Source: CAVHXA01 sp963639765
Lineage (GTDB): Bacteria > Bacillota > Clostridia > Oscillospirales > Oscillospiraceae
Assembly: GCA_963639765.1 (NCBI GenBank)
Contig: CAVHXA010000096.1
Span: forward strand, 1-6,221
DNA: 6,221 bases
Reading direction: 5' to 3'
The notes under the pieces: generated by a model
The model's database searches: none
The model's input: the letters and a program-made list of their open reading frames with translations, nothing else
Told to the model about the DNA's origin: nothing
Shown here: positions 1-6,221 of the stretch, one piece after another
Position numbering within the stretch: position 1 is the first letter of the stretch
How the letters are laid out: the number at the start of each line of letters is the position of its first letter
Translations under genes and position numbers: made by a program

Positions 1-975
1 GTAAAGATACCGTCCAGAGGCTGGATTACCAATGAAAACACTTTAAAGCAGTGGATCAGTGAGGGAAAAGTCAATTTTGGAAAAGATGAGAGCTCTGTTC
101 CGACATTGAAATCATACTTATCTGAGCACGAGCTTGGTGTTCCCTATAGTGTGTTCTACAAGGACGGACGCGCTGCGTCAAAACGTCTTGCAACCTTGAT
201 GGGCGAGAAAGTCTTTGAAAATCCGAAGGACGAAGAGGTAGTTCAGAGAATTATTCAGTTCTGTGGAACCGATAACGGAGATATCGTGCTTGATTTCTTC
301 TCGGGTTCTGGAACTACAGCGCATGCGCTGTTTTTGGCTAATGTTGAGCAGAATTTGCGACGTAAATTCATTCTTGTCCAAGTGCCGGAAGAAATTGATC
401 CGCAGAAAGAAAGCTCTGAAAAGGCTAAAAAAGTCGCACAAAGTGCAGTTGCACTTCTTGATTCCATTCATGTAACGCACAATATCTGTGAAATTGGCAA
501 GGAGCGCATTCGTCGAGCAGGTAAAAAGATCAAAGAAGAAGCCGGCCTAACAGCTCCAGCAGACCTTGATATTGGATTCCGCTGCTTACGTTTGAGCGAG
601 AGCAATATGCAGAATGTGTATTACACTCCCGATGAGCTGGGACAGATGGAACTGGCCAACTATGTTGATAATGTCAAGCCTGACCGCACTCCGGAAGATC
701 TGCTGTTCCAGGTGATGCTTGACCTGGGTGTACTACTCTCCAGTCCTATAGAAGTTAAGGAAATTGCAGGCAAGATGGTGTTCAACGTAGCCGATGGTTT
801 CCTGCTTGCGTGCTTTGATCATGATGTCACTGATGAAACTGTCAAGGCGATTGCTCAGATGAAGCCTTACTATGCTGTCTTCCGCGACAGTAGCATGGCA
901 AGCGACAGCGTTGCAACGAACTTTGAACAGATTTTTGAAACATACAGTCCGGACACAGTAAGGAAGGTGCTGTAA
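1..975 (+). CDS. mod: Type III restriction-modification DNA methyltransferase (Mod), C-terminal part
   Basis: The frame is open from base 1, so the gene starts upstream and 324 residues are visible of a family usually near 600-700. Mod is the adenine-N6 methyltransferase and DNA-recognition subunit of a Type III system. Seen here (numbered from the window edge) are the end of the target-recognition region, motif X with FENPK at 72-76, the AdoMet-binding motif I DFFSGSGTT at 98-106, and FILVQVPEE at 123-131. A C-terminal domain typical of Mod proteins then ends near SPDT. Motif I lying this far toward the C-terminus fits the beta class, in which the catalytic DPPY motif comes first. That motif would be upstream, so activity cannot be judged. 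A TTG at 106 could pass as a start, but the protein family clearly extends before it. The stop TAA overlaps the res start by one base. Confidence 0.95.
   Translation, partial: VKIPSRGWITNENTLKQWISEGKVNFGKDESSVPTLKSYLSEHELGVPYSVFYKDGRAASKRLATLMGEKVFENPKDEEVVQRIIQFCGTDNGDIVLDFFSGSGTTAHALFLANVEQNLRRKFILVQVPEEIDPQKESSEKAKKVAQSAVALLDSIHVTHNICEIGKERIRRAGKKIKEEAGLTAPADLDIGFRCLRLSESNMQNVYYTPDELGQMELANYVDNVKPDRTPEDLLFQVMLDLGVLLSSPIEVKEIAGKMVFNVADGFLLACFDHDVTDETVKAIAQMKPYYAVFRDSSMASDSVATNFEQIFETYSPDTVRKVL
960..967 (+). promoter_or_regulatory. Ribosome binding site of res, inside the end of mod
   Basis: AAGGAAGG lies 7 bases before the ATG at 975 and within the last codons of mod. With the TAATG stop/start overlap this supports translational coupling, which would keep Res output tied to Mod output. 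Confidence 0.7.
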
Positions 976-3900
976 TGAAGTTTACCTTTAAGATTCAACA
1001 ATATCAGACCGATGCCGTGGAAGCAGTAGCACGAGTCTTTCAAGGTCAGCCTTTCAATGCAGGTGTTTCGTATATGCGAGATTTGGGCTCTTTGTCACAG
1101 AAGCCGGTGCAGATGAGCCTTATACCGGTCGAAGAAACGCCGGAACAGCTGGAATTACAGGACCTTATCAATGATTCCGGCTTTAAAAATGAGGCTCTTC
1201 AGCTCACGGATGAACAGATTTTGAGCAATATTCAAGCACTCCAAACTGAGAGTAACATACATCAATCCAATGAGCTTGTAGCTCCGCTCGGCAGATGTTC
1301 ACTGGATATTGAGATGGAAACAGGTACAGGCAAAACCTATGTCTATATCAAGACCATGTTTGAGCTGAACAAGCGCTACGGATGGAGCAAGTTTATCGTT
1401 GTTGTCCCGAGTATTGCCATTCGTGAGGGTGTAAAGAAGTCCTTTGAAATCACTACGGATCACTTTATGGAGTGTTATGGCAAGAAGGCTCGCTTCTTTA
1501 TATACAATAGCAGTAACTTGAATCAGTTGGATGCCTTCTCCAGCAATTCGGGCATTAACGTCATGATCATCAATACACAGGCATTTGCGGCCTCTATGAA
1601 TGAAGCTAAAAACGTGGAGGGACGCAAGGGTGACGCTGCTGCTCGCATTATCTACACTAAGCGCGACGAATTCGGTTCTCGTAGACCTATCGATGTTATC
1701 GCTGCCAACAGACCGATTTTGATCTTAGACGAACCGCAGAAGATGGGCAAAGAGGATTCTGCAACCCAGAAGGCACTAAAGCGCTTTAATCCGCTTTTCA
1801 CACTGAACTACTCCGCAACCCATGCAAAGCAGCATAACCTTATCTATGTGCTGGATGCACTGGACGCATATAACAAGCGCTTGGTCAAGAAAATTGAGGT
1901 CAAGGGCTTTGAGCTCAAAAACCTTCAAGGTACGGATAAGTATCTTTATTTGGAGAGCATTCTTGTAACGCCGAAGAACCCACCACAAGCACGTATAGAG
2001 ATGGAAGTATCCCATAAAGGTGGCGCAAAGCGTGAGTTCAAAAAGCTGAATGTCGGAGACAATCTTTATTATCTTTCCGGTGAAATGGAACAGTATAAAG
2101 GCTTTGTTGTATCTGAAATCGATCCGTTTACCGGTGTTGTGACTTTCACCAACGGAGATGAACTACGCAAAGGTAATATTGTCGGCGATGTATCGGAAGA
2201 CGATAGGCGTCGTGTTCAGATTCGCGAGACAATTATCTCACATTTTGAGAAAGAACAAGACCTCTTCAACAGAGGCATCAAGACCCTTTCTTTGTTCTTT
2301 ATCGATGAAGTCGCTAAGTACCGTAAGTATGACGATGATGGCAGTGAATTACTGGGCGACTATGGCAAGATATTCGAGCAGGAATACATCTCTGTAATGA
2401 ACGAGTATAGAACATTCCTCAATCCTGAGTATATGGCATACCTTGACTCCATGGAGGTGCATGAAGTTCACAGGGGATATTTCAGTATTGACAAAAAAGG
2501 TCACGCAACAAACAGTTCCCTGCGCCGCGGCACGGATATGTCCGACGATATCTCTGCATATGACTTGATTCTCAAGAACAAAGAAAGGCTGCTTTCTTTT
2601 GAAGAATCAACACGATTTATCTTCTCACACTCTGCTCTGCGCGAGGGCTGGGACAATCCGAATGTATTCCAGATTTGCACCTTGAAGCATAGTGACAGTA
2701 CCACACAGAAGCGCCAGGAGGTTGGACGAGGTCTACGTCTTTGTGTAAACCAAAGCGGTAATCGTATGGATGCAGAGGTGCTTGGCGATAAGGTGCAGGA
2801 TATCAATGTTCTGACAGTAATCGCCAGCGAAAGCTATGCTGGTTTTGTTGATGGACTTCAGAAGCAGACCGAAGCTGTGCTGTATGACCGTCCACGTAAA
2901 GCTGACATTGAATACTTCACAGGCAAGAGCATTAAGATAGACGGAAAGGTAATTAAGGTCGACGATCGCCAGGCACGTGCAATCTACCAGTATCTTATCC
3001 GCAACAATTATGTGGACGAAGAAGATAACGTCACGAAGGAATATCGAGAAGATGCAAAATCCGGGAACCTTGCTCCCGTTCCGGAGAACCTGAAGCCTAT
3101 AGAAGAAGGCGTTCATGTGCTGGTACAGGCAATCTACGATGACAGCCTGCTTAAGGCAATGTTTGAAGATGGAAATAAGCCAAAGGTCTTGGAAAATCCG
3201 TTGAATGATCGCTTTGAAAAGGCAGAGTTCCAGCGCTTGTGGACAGCAATCAACCATAAATATGCGTATACGGTTGATTTTGACTCGGAAGAACTTATCA
3301 AAAAGGCAGTTTCGCATATTTATAGTGAGCTTTATGTCAGTGAATTGTTGTATACGGTTACAGCGGCGGGTCAGAGAGAAAAGTTGAGTGCGGATATGGT
3401 TCGTAGCGGTTCCAGCTTTGAAGATGCCAAGAGTAAAACAACAGCTCTGAAAAATGCTCACACAAGTCAGGTGCCGTATGATCTGCTCGGTAAAATTGCA
3501 GAAGGCACAGTCCTGACACGCAGAACTGTGGCGTCCATCCTGCAAGGCATTCGTCCGGATACTTTTGCTATGTATAAAAAGAATCCAGAAGAGTTCATCA
3601 CGAAGGTCATCCGGCTCATCAAGGAACAGAAGGCCACTATGATTGTTGAGCATATAACTTATGATACGATTGAGGGCCATTATGAGAGCAATATCTTCAC
3701 CGCTGAAAAGCATAATTTGACGATGGACAAAGCCTACCCCGCTAAGAAAGCTATTCAGGACTATGTTTTCACTGACGGTATGGCGGAAAAGAGTGTAGAG
3801 CGCAAGTTTGCAGAAAATCTCGACGGAGCAGATGAAGTATTTATATATGCGAAGCTACCTAAGGGATTTTATATTCCTACGCCGGTCGGACACTATTCCC

Positions 3901-4112
3901 CGGACTGGGCGATTGTTTTTCATGAGGGTAAAGTTAAGCATATCTATTTTGTGGCCGAAACCAAAGGTACAATGGAAAGCTTAAATCTACGCCCGATTGA
4001 AAAAGCAAAAATCGATTGCGCAAAGAAACTATTCACAAAGCTTTCAGATGGCCTTGTGACCTATGACCATGTTGACAGCTATCAAGAGCTGTTGAACAAG
4101 GTGATGCAGTAA
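975..4112 (+). CDS. res: Type III restriction enzyme Res subunit (SF2 helicase-nuclease)
   Basis: At 1045 residues this is full length for the family. Res is the ATP-dependent translocase/endonuclease that works in complex with Mod and cuts unmethylated DNA. Visible motifs in order: N-terminal Q-like IQQYQTDAV (7-15); Walker A TGTGKT (116-121); VVVPSIAIREGV (141-152, motif Ia); motif II LDEPQ (251-255); motif III YSATH (279-283); TLSLFFIDEVAKYR (437-450, motif IV region); SALREGWDNP (553-562, motif V); and QEVGRGLRL (581-589, motif VI with arginine fingers). The C-terminal nuclease is shown by PDW (D977) and ETKG (E995, K997), the PD-(D/E)xK site. Motif II reads DEPQ rather than the DEPH of EcoP15I-type enzymes, which I believe is common in Firmicute homologues. 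All key residues are present and the frame is intact, so the enzyme is probably active. The start at 975 has a good ribosome binding site and begins just before the Q-like motif. Confidence 0.97.
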   Translation: MKFTFKIQQYQTDAVEAVARVFQGQPFNAGVSYMRDLGSLSQKPVQMSLIPVEETPEQLELQDLINDSGFKNEALQLTDEQILSNIQALQTESNIHQSNELVAPLGRCSLDIEMETGTGKTYVYIKTMFELNKRYGWSKFIVVVPSIAIREGVKKSFEITTDHFMECYGKKARFFIYNSSNLNQLDAFSSNSGINVMIINTQAFAASMNEAKNVEGRKGDAAARIIYTKRDEFGSRRPIDVIAANRPILILDEPQKMGKEDSATQKALKRFNPLFTLNYSATHAKQHNLIYVLDALDAYNKRLVKKIEVKGFELKNLQGTDKYLYLESILVTPKNPPQARIEMEVSHKGGAKREFKKLNVGDNLYYLSGEMEQYKGFVVSEIDPFTGVVTFTNGDELRKGNIVGDVSEDDRRRVQIRETIISHFEKEQDLFNRGIKTLSLFFIDEVAKYRKYDDDGSELLGDYGKIFEQEYISVMNEYRTFLNPEYMAYLDSMEVHEVHRGYFSIDKKGHATNSSLRRGTDMSDDISAYDLILKNKERLLSFEESTRFIFSHSALREGWDNPNVFQICTLKHSDSTTQKRQEVGRGLRLCVNQSGNRMDAEVLGDKVQDINVLTVIASESYAGFVDGLQKQTEAVLYDRPRKADIEYFTGKSIKIDGKVIKVDDRQARAIYQYLIRNNYVDEEDNVTKEYREDAKSGNLAPVPENLKPIEEGVHVLVQAIYDDSLLKAMFEDGNKPKVLENPLNDRFEKAEFQRLWTAINHKYAYTVDFDSEELIKKAVSHIYSELYVSELLYTVTAAGQREKLSADMVRSGSSFEDAKSKTTALKNAHTSQVPYDLLGKIAEGTVLTRRTVASILQGIRPDTFAMYKKNPEEFITKVIRLIKEQKATMIVEHITYDTIEGHYESNIFTAEKHNLTMDKAYPAKKAIQDYVFTDGMAEKSVERKFAENLDGADEVFIYAKLPKGFYIPTPVGHYSPDWAIVFHEGKVKHIYFVAETKGTMESLNLRPIEKAKIDCAKKLFTKLSDGLVTYDHVDSYQELLNKVMQ

Positions 4113-4117
4113 GGAGG
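4111..4117 (+). promoter_or_regulatory. Strong ribosome binding site of the 406-residue protein, overlapping the res stop
   Basis: AAGGAGG sits 7 bases before the ATG at 4125, and its first two bases are part of the res stop codon TAA. It fixes the start and argues for cotranscription with res at a high translation rate. Confidence 0.85.
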
Positions 4118-4124
4118 GCTTTCC

Positions 4125-5345
4125 ATGAGCGAGATTATTGAATTACCAAAAAACGGAGCGGTTGCTCCGACTGAAAAGCAAAACGAGCTGCGTCAGGTAA
4201 CGGATGCCTTGCTCATGGATACCAGTACTGAGTTGGCAAAACGGCAGACCATAAGTGTTCCGATTACTTCATTGGCATCGCTCGGAGCTGCGGTTTCGTC
4301 TATAGCTCCGGCACTGCGCACTGTAACGGAAACTACCACAGTTAATATGCAAGGGCTTTATACTCTTGCAAACGCAGGCGTTGGCGATGCATTAAAAGTT
4401 GCGAAAAACGGAAACTTTTGGGGCGCATTCAAAACCGCAGACGGAGCGTCAAAATTTGCACAGCTCCAACAGGCGGGTTCTGTCAGTGCCTCTACAGTAA
4501 CAACGCTTCCAATCAATCCTGCAACAATGATGATGGCAGTAGCACTTCATTCTATTGAGCAGAAGCTTGATAAAATCGAAGAGATGCAGCAGCAAATCAT
4601 TGATTTTCTGGTGTGCGAGAATGAATCCCAAATTGAGGCGGATGTACAGATGTTATCCGGAATTATCTCAAAATATAAGCTCAACTGGGATAATGAACAC
4701 TATGTTGCCAGTAACCACAAAATGGTTCTTGATATTCAGCGCACAGCGTTAAAGAATATGCGTTCATATCAGAAGCAGGTTTCAGCAGTGCTGGAAAAGA
4801 AGCGGCTTTTGGTGGCACAGAACAACGTAGAAAGCACTTTTGCGGATATGCAGAAGAAATTCAAATATTACCGTATGGCGCTCTATACATACTCGCTGGC
4901 TTCATTGCTTGAAATTATGCTGGGAGGCAATTTTAAGGAAGAATATATCAGCACAGTCAAGACAGAAATTGAACAGTTTGCAATAGACTACCGCAATTTC
5001 TTTGAGAAGGCATCCATACGTCTTGAACAGTTGGGAAATGGCGCTATTGACACGAAGCTTCTGAAGGGCCTGGGGACAGCAGGTCAGGCTGTAGGCAAGT
5101 TTATCGGGTCTGTTCCAGGTGCCCGTAGGGGGCCGATAGATGAACTCCTTCAGGAAAGTGGCGCTCGGTTGACCGATAAGGCAAGTGGCCTTGAGGAAAG
5201 AGCTGTGCGTGAGTTTGCCATTCTTGGCAATCCAGGTACTTCGATACTTACGGAGCGGCTGAATGATATGATTCAGATCTATAATCATACCGATCGTATC
5301 TGCTTTGATCGTGAACACATCTATCTTGTAGGTGAACCGGCTTGA
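4125..5345 (+). CDS. Unknown helical protein linked to a Type III restriction locus
   Basis: This is a 406-residue protein that I cannot assign to a named family, although the sequence style (SLGAAVSSIAPAL, then NPATMMMAVAL) resembles conserved Firmicute hypothetical proteins as I remember them. No P-loop, nuclease, protease or DNA-binding motif is seen. The layout is: a polar N-terminus (1-42); a hydrophobic Gly/Ala/Ser stretch (43-64); a Gly-rich stretch around NGNFWGAFKTADG (95-107); a hydrophobic run (128-142); long charged helices with coiled-coil character (143-170 and about 195-250); another hydrophobic run (251-268); a Gly-rich run (313-330); and a mixed C-terminus. There is no signal peptide. 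The hydrophobic pieces are short for stable membrane spans, so a soluble protein that can insert into or bind membranes, or a scaffold, are both possible. Its position 12 bases after res suggests an accessory role in phage defence, by inference only. Confidence 0.85.
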   Translation: MSEIIELPKNGAVAPTEKQNELRQVTDALLMDTSTELAKRQTISVPITSLASLGAAVSSIAPALRTVTETTTVNMQGLYTLANAGVGDALKVAKNGNFWGAFKTADGASKFAQLQQAGSVSASTVTTLPINPATMMMAVALHSIEQKLDKIEEMQQQIIDFLVCENESQIEADVQMLSGIISKYKLNWDNEHYVASNHKMVLDIQRTALKNMRSYQKQVSAVLEKKRLLVAQNNVESTFADMQKKFKYYRMALYTYSLASLLEIMLGGNFKEEYISTVKTEIEQFAIDYRNFFEKASIRLEQLGNGAIDTKLLKGLGTAGQAVGKFIGSVPGARRGPIDELLQESGARLTDKASGLEERAVREFAILGNPGTSILTERLNDMIQIYNHTDRICFDREHIYLVGEPA

Positions 5346-5346
5346 T

Positions 5347-5352
5347 GAGGAA
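5347..5352 (+). promoter_or_regulatory. Ribosome binding site that decides the DUF4186 start
   Basis: GAGGAA directly follows the TGA of the upstream gene and lies 6 bases before the ATG at 5359. It favours that ATG over the in-frame GTG at 5332, which lies inside the upstream gene and lacks a comparable site. Confidence 0.6.
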
Positions 5353-5358
5353 CAGTGC

Positions 5359-5718
5359 ATGGCAACAATAGATCAAACTTTTGCCCGCCTGCAAAAATCT
5401 ACCTTCCGCGCGAGGTTTCACCTGACGGATAAGGATAGACAGTACATTGCAGACAAGGGCATGGATACGATTCAGCGACATGCCGCGGACTTCGTTCGGA
5501 TGCGGCTTGCCCCGGCAAATCTTCCGAATGACGGCAAGCAGACGCCAATGCGCGGACATCCGGTGTTCATCGCGCAGCACGCCTGCGCCTGTTGTTGTCG
5601 CGGGTGTTTGAGTAAGTGGTATTGCATTCCGATCGGGCGTGAGCTCACGGAAAATGAGCAAAAGCGCATTGTGAAGCTGTTGATGACGTGGATTGAGCGG
5701 CAGCTATATCCGAAGTGA
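5359..5718 (+). CDS. DUF4186 family protein, Cys-rich
   Basis: This 119-residue protein is recognised from the family pattern: FARLQKSTFRARFHL (9-22), the DTIQRHAADFVRMRLAP region (36-52), NDGKQTPMRGHPVFIAQHA (57-75), then a cysteine cluster. The cysteines are C76, C78, C79, C80 and C83, with one more at C89, and H68 and H74 are close by. Such a cluster could bind zinc or an iron-sulfur group, but the biochemical role of the family is unknown to me. The ATG at 5359 is preferred to the GTG at 5332 because of the GAGGAA site and because the conserved part begins soon after it. The gene follows its neighbour by 13 bases. Local hand counts give about 57-62% GC across 5461-5640, well above the flanking genes, which hints at a separate origin. 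Confidence 0.88.
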   Translation: MATIDQTFARLQKSTFRARFHLTDKDRQYIADKGMDTIQRHAADFVRMRLAPANLPNDGKQTPMRGHPVFIAQHACACCCRGCLSKWYCIPIGRELTENEQKRIVKLLMTWIERQLYPK

Positions 5719-5747
5719 TAGCATCGTTAATTTTGATAACAAACAAC

Positions 5748-5752
5748 AGGAG
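5748..5752 (+). promoter_or_regulatory. Ribosome binding site of the 135-residue protein
   Basis: AGGAG lies 8 bases before the ATG at 5761 and sets the start ahead of the internal methionines at residues 10 and 18. Confidence 0.75.
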
Positions 5753-5760
5753 ACATAAGA

Positions 5761-6168
5761 ATGGATGTTGTGAACGAACATGCAGACATGGATGCATCAG
5801 AGGCTGTAATAATGGGAAGAGAGCCTATTCCCAATCTATCACCAGAGGACATTCAAACGTGGTTTGCACTCCACGGAGATGAAAATGGACTTGCAACCGC
5901 GTTTGCTGCGGTTAGCAATAAATTTTGGTGGGTCGAAGATAATGTATACGACTATAAAGAAGGAACACCTGAGTATGAGGAAGCTGTAAAAATAACTCAT
6001 GCTTGGGGTGCGTTAATGGATGAATTGAAAGACAAAATTTTTGCTATTCTGAAAATGGAGCATGTAGATATCCCTAAAACGGGACAAATAGTAGTCTTGA
6101 AGCCGTTTATGGAACGGAATGGATTTTATGATGGGAACGGCTGGTGGATACCAATGGATTCAAAATAG
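5761..6168 (+). CDS. Acidic small hypothetical protein
   Basis: This 135-residue protein has no function I can name, though its style is that of conserved Clostridia hypothetical proteins. It is acidic and soluble, with no signal peptide or membrane span. Recognisable points are the NLSPEDIQTWFALHGDE region (25-41), an aromatic FWWVED (55-60), a Tyr/Glu-rich stretch YDYKEGTPEYEEA (63-75), a probable helix about 79-98, then IPKTGQIVVLKPFMERNG (104-121) and a closing GNGWWIP (125-131). Local GC is low (roughly 33-37% by hand count at 5941-6060), in contrast to the upstream DUF4186 gene. It sits 42 bases after that gene and 13 bases before a flavodoxin-like gene, so it may be cotranscribed with the latter. 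The start is supported by an AGGAG site. Confidence 0.8.
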   Translation: MDVVNEHADMDASEAVIMGREPIPNLSPEDIQTWFALHGDENGLATAFAAVSNKFWWVEDNVYDYKEGTPEYEEAVKITHAWGALMDELKDKIFAILKMEHVDIPKTGQIVVLKPFMERNGFYDGNGWWIPMDSK

Positions 6169-6172
6169 GAGG
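6167..6172 (+). promoter_or_regulatory. Ribosome binding site of the flavodoxin-like gene
   Basis: AGGAGG overlaps the TAG stop of the upstream gene and lies 9 bases before the ATG at 6182, indicating close coupling of the two genes. Confidence 0.8.
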
Positions 6173-6181
6173 ACAAACATC

Positions 6182-6221
6182 ATGAGCAGGAAGCTTGTAG
6201 CATATTTTTCTGCGTCCGGTG
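6182..6221 (+). CDS. Flavodoxin-like protein, N-terminal fragment
   Basis: Only 13 codons are visible before the window ends: MSRKLVAYFSASG. A first beta strand (KLVAYFS) running into a Ser-Ala-Ser-Gly turn matches the N-terminus of flavodoxins, where this loop holds the FMN phosphate. Flavodoxin family proteins are small electron carriers or FMN-dependent oxidoreductase partners in the cytoplasm. The fragment is too short to tell a true flavodoxin from an NADPH-dependent reductase-type relative. The start is supported by a strong AGGAGG site overlapping the previous stop codon. Confidence 0.7.
   Translation, partial: MSRKLVAYFSASG

Noticed and set aside
1..975. Simple sequence repeats that would make mod phase-variable
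   Set aside because: No homopolymer or short tandem repeat tract is present in the visible part; the 5' part of mod, where such tracts usually sit, is outside the window.
2733..3713. Long open frame of 326 codons on the minus strand inside res
   Set aside because: Its codons are in register with the res codons, so its stops could arise only from TTA, CTA or TCA in res, which are rare there; it ends at the CTA codon of res Leu587. Its product looks like an unstructured Cys/Ile-rich shadow, while res is a well-recognised protein on the other strand.
5345..5371. ATG overlapping the stop of the 406-residue gene (TGATG)
   Set aside because: It opens only an eight-codon frame ending in TAG and is not in the DUF4186 frame, so it is most likely chance.
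5248..5661. 137-codon open frame on the minus strand over the DUF4186 gene
   Set aside because: It lies opposite a recognised conserved family in a GC-rich stretch where stop codons are scarce; no family pattern or ribosome binding site was seen.
5703..5734. Possible weak terminator after the DUF4186 gene: GCTAT/ATAGC stem followed by a T-rich stretch
   Set aside because: The stem has only five continuous pairs, is AT-rich, has mismatches inside, and the T run is broken and distant, so it is too weak to call.
5680..5740. Promoter-like boxes before the 135-residue gene (TTGATG near 5680 with TATATC near 5705; TTGATA at 5733)
   Set aside because: The first pair has a 19-base spacer and poor matches; the second has no -10 box before the start codon. 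A separate promoter here is possible but not supported.

Overview
The window holds six same-strand genes, the first and last cut by the window edges, packed with gaps of -1, 12, 13, 42 and 13 bases. Strong AGGAGG-type ribosome binding sites, moderate GC content (mostly about 35-50% by local hand counts) and the character of the proteins suggest a gut-type Firmicute of class Clostridia (Lachnospiraceae/Oscillospiraceae-like). This is an inference from style, not from a marker gene.

Region 1 (1-4112) is a Type III restriction-modification locus. It contains the C-terminal part of the Mod DNA adenine methyltransferase (TRD end, motif X, AdoMet motif I, C-terminal domain), followed with a one-base TAATG overlap by a full-length 1045-residue Res subunit. 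Res shows all the main SF2 helicase motifs and a C-terminal PD...ETK nuclease site. The two proteins should form a Mod/Res complex that methylates one strand of an asymmetric site and cuts unmodified DNA in an ATP-dependent way.

Region 2 (4125-5345) is a 406-residue, mostly helical protein of unknown function, starting 12 bases after res with a near-perfect Shine-Dalgarno that overlaps the res stop codon. It has several hydrophobic, Gly/Ala-rich stretches and no enzyme motif I can name. Its position makes it the best candidate here for an undescribed accessory part of the restriction locus.

Region 3 (5359-6221) looks like ordinary accessory or housekeeping content. It has a small Cys-rich DUF4186 protein with clearly higher GC (near 59% in its middle), a 135-residue acidic hypothetical protein with low GC, and the first 13 codons of a flavodoxin-like gene. 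The composition shifts across 5340-5760 suggest that the right side is a mosaic of pieces with different histories, even though the genes read like one operon. No RNA genes, CRISPR arrays, insertion sequences or attachment sites were seen. No stretch over 300 bases lacks a gene.
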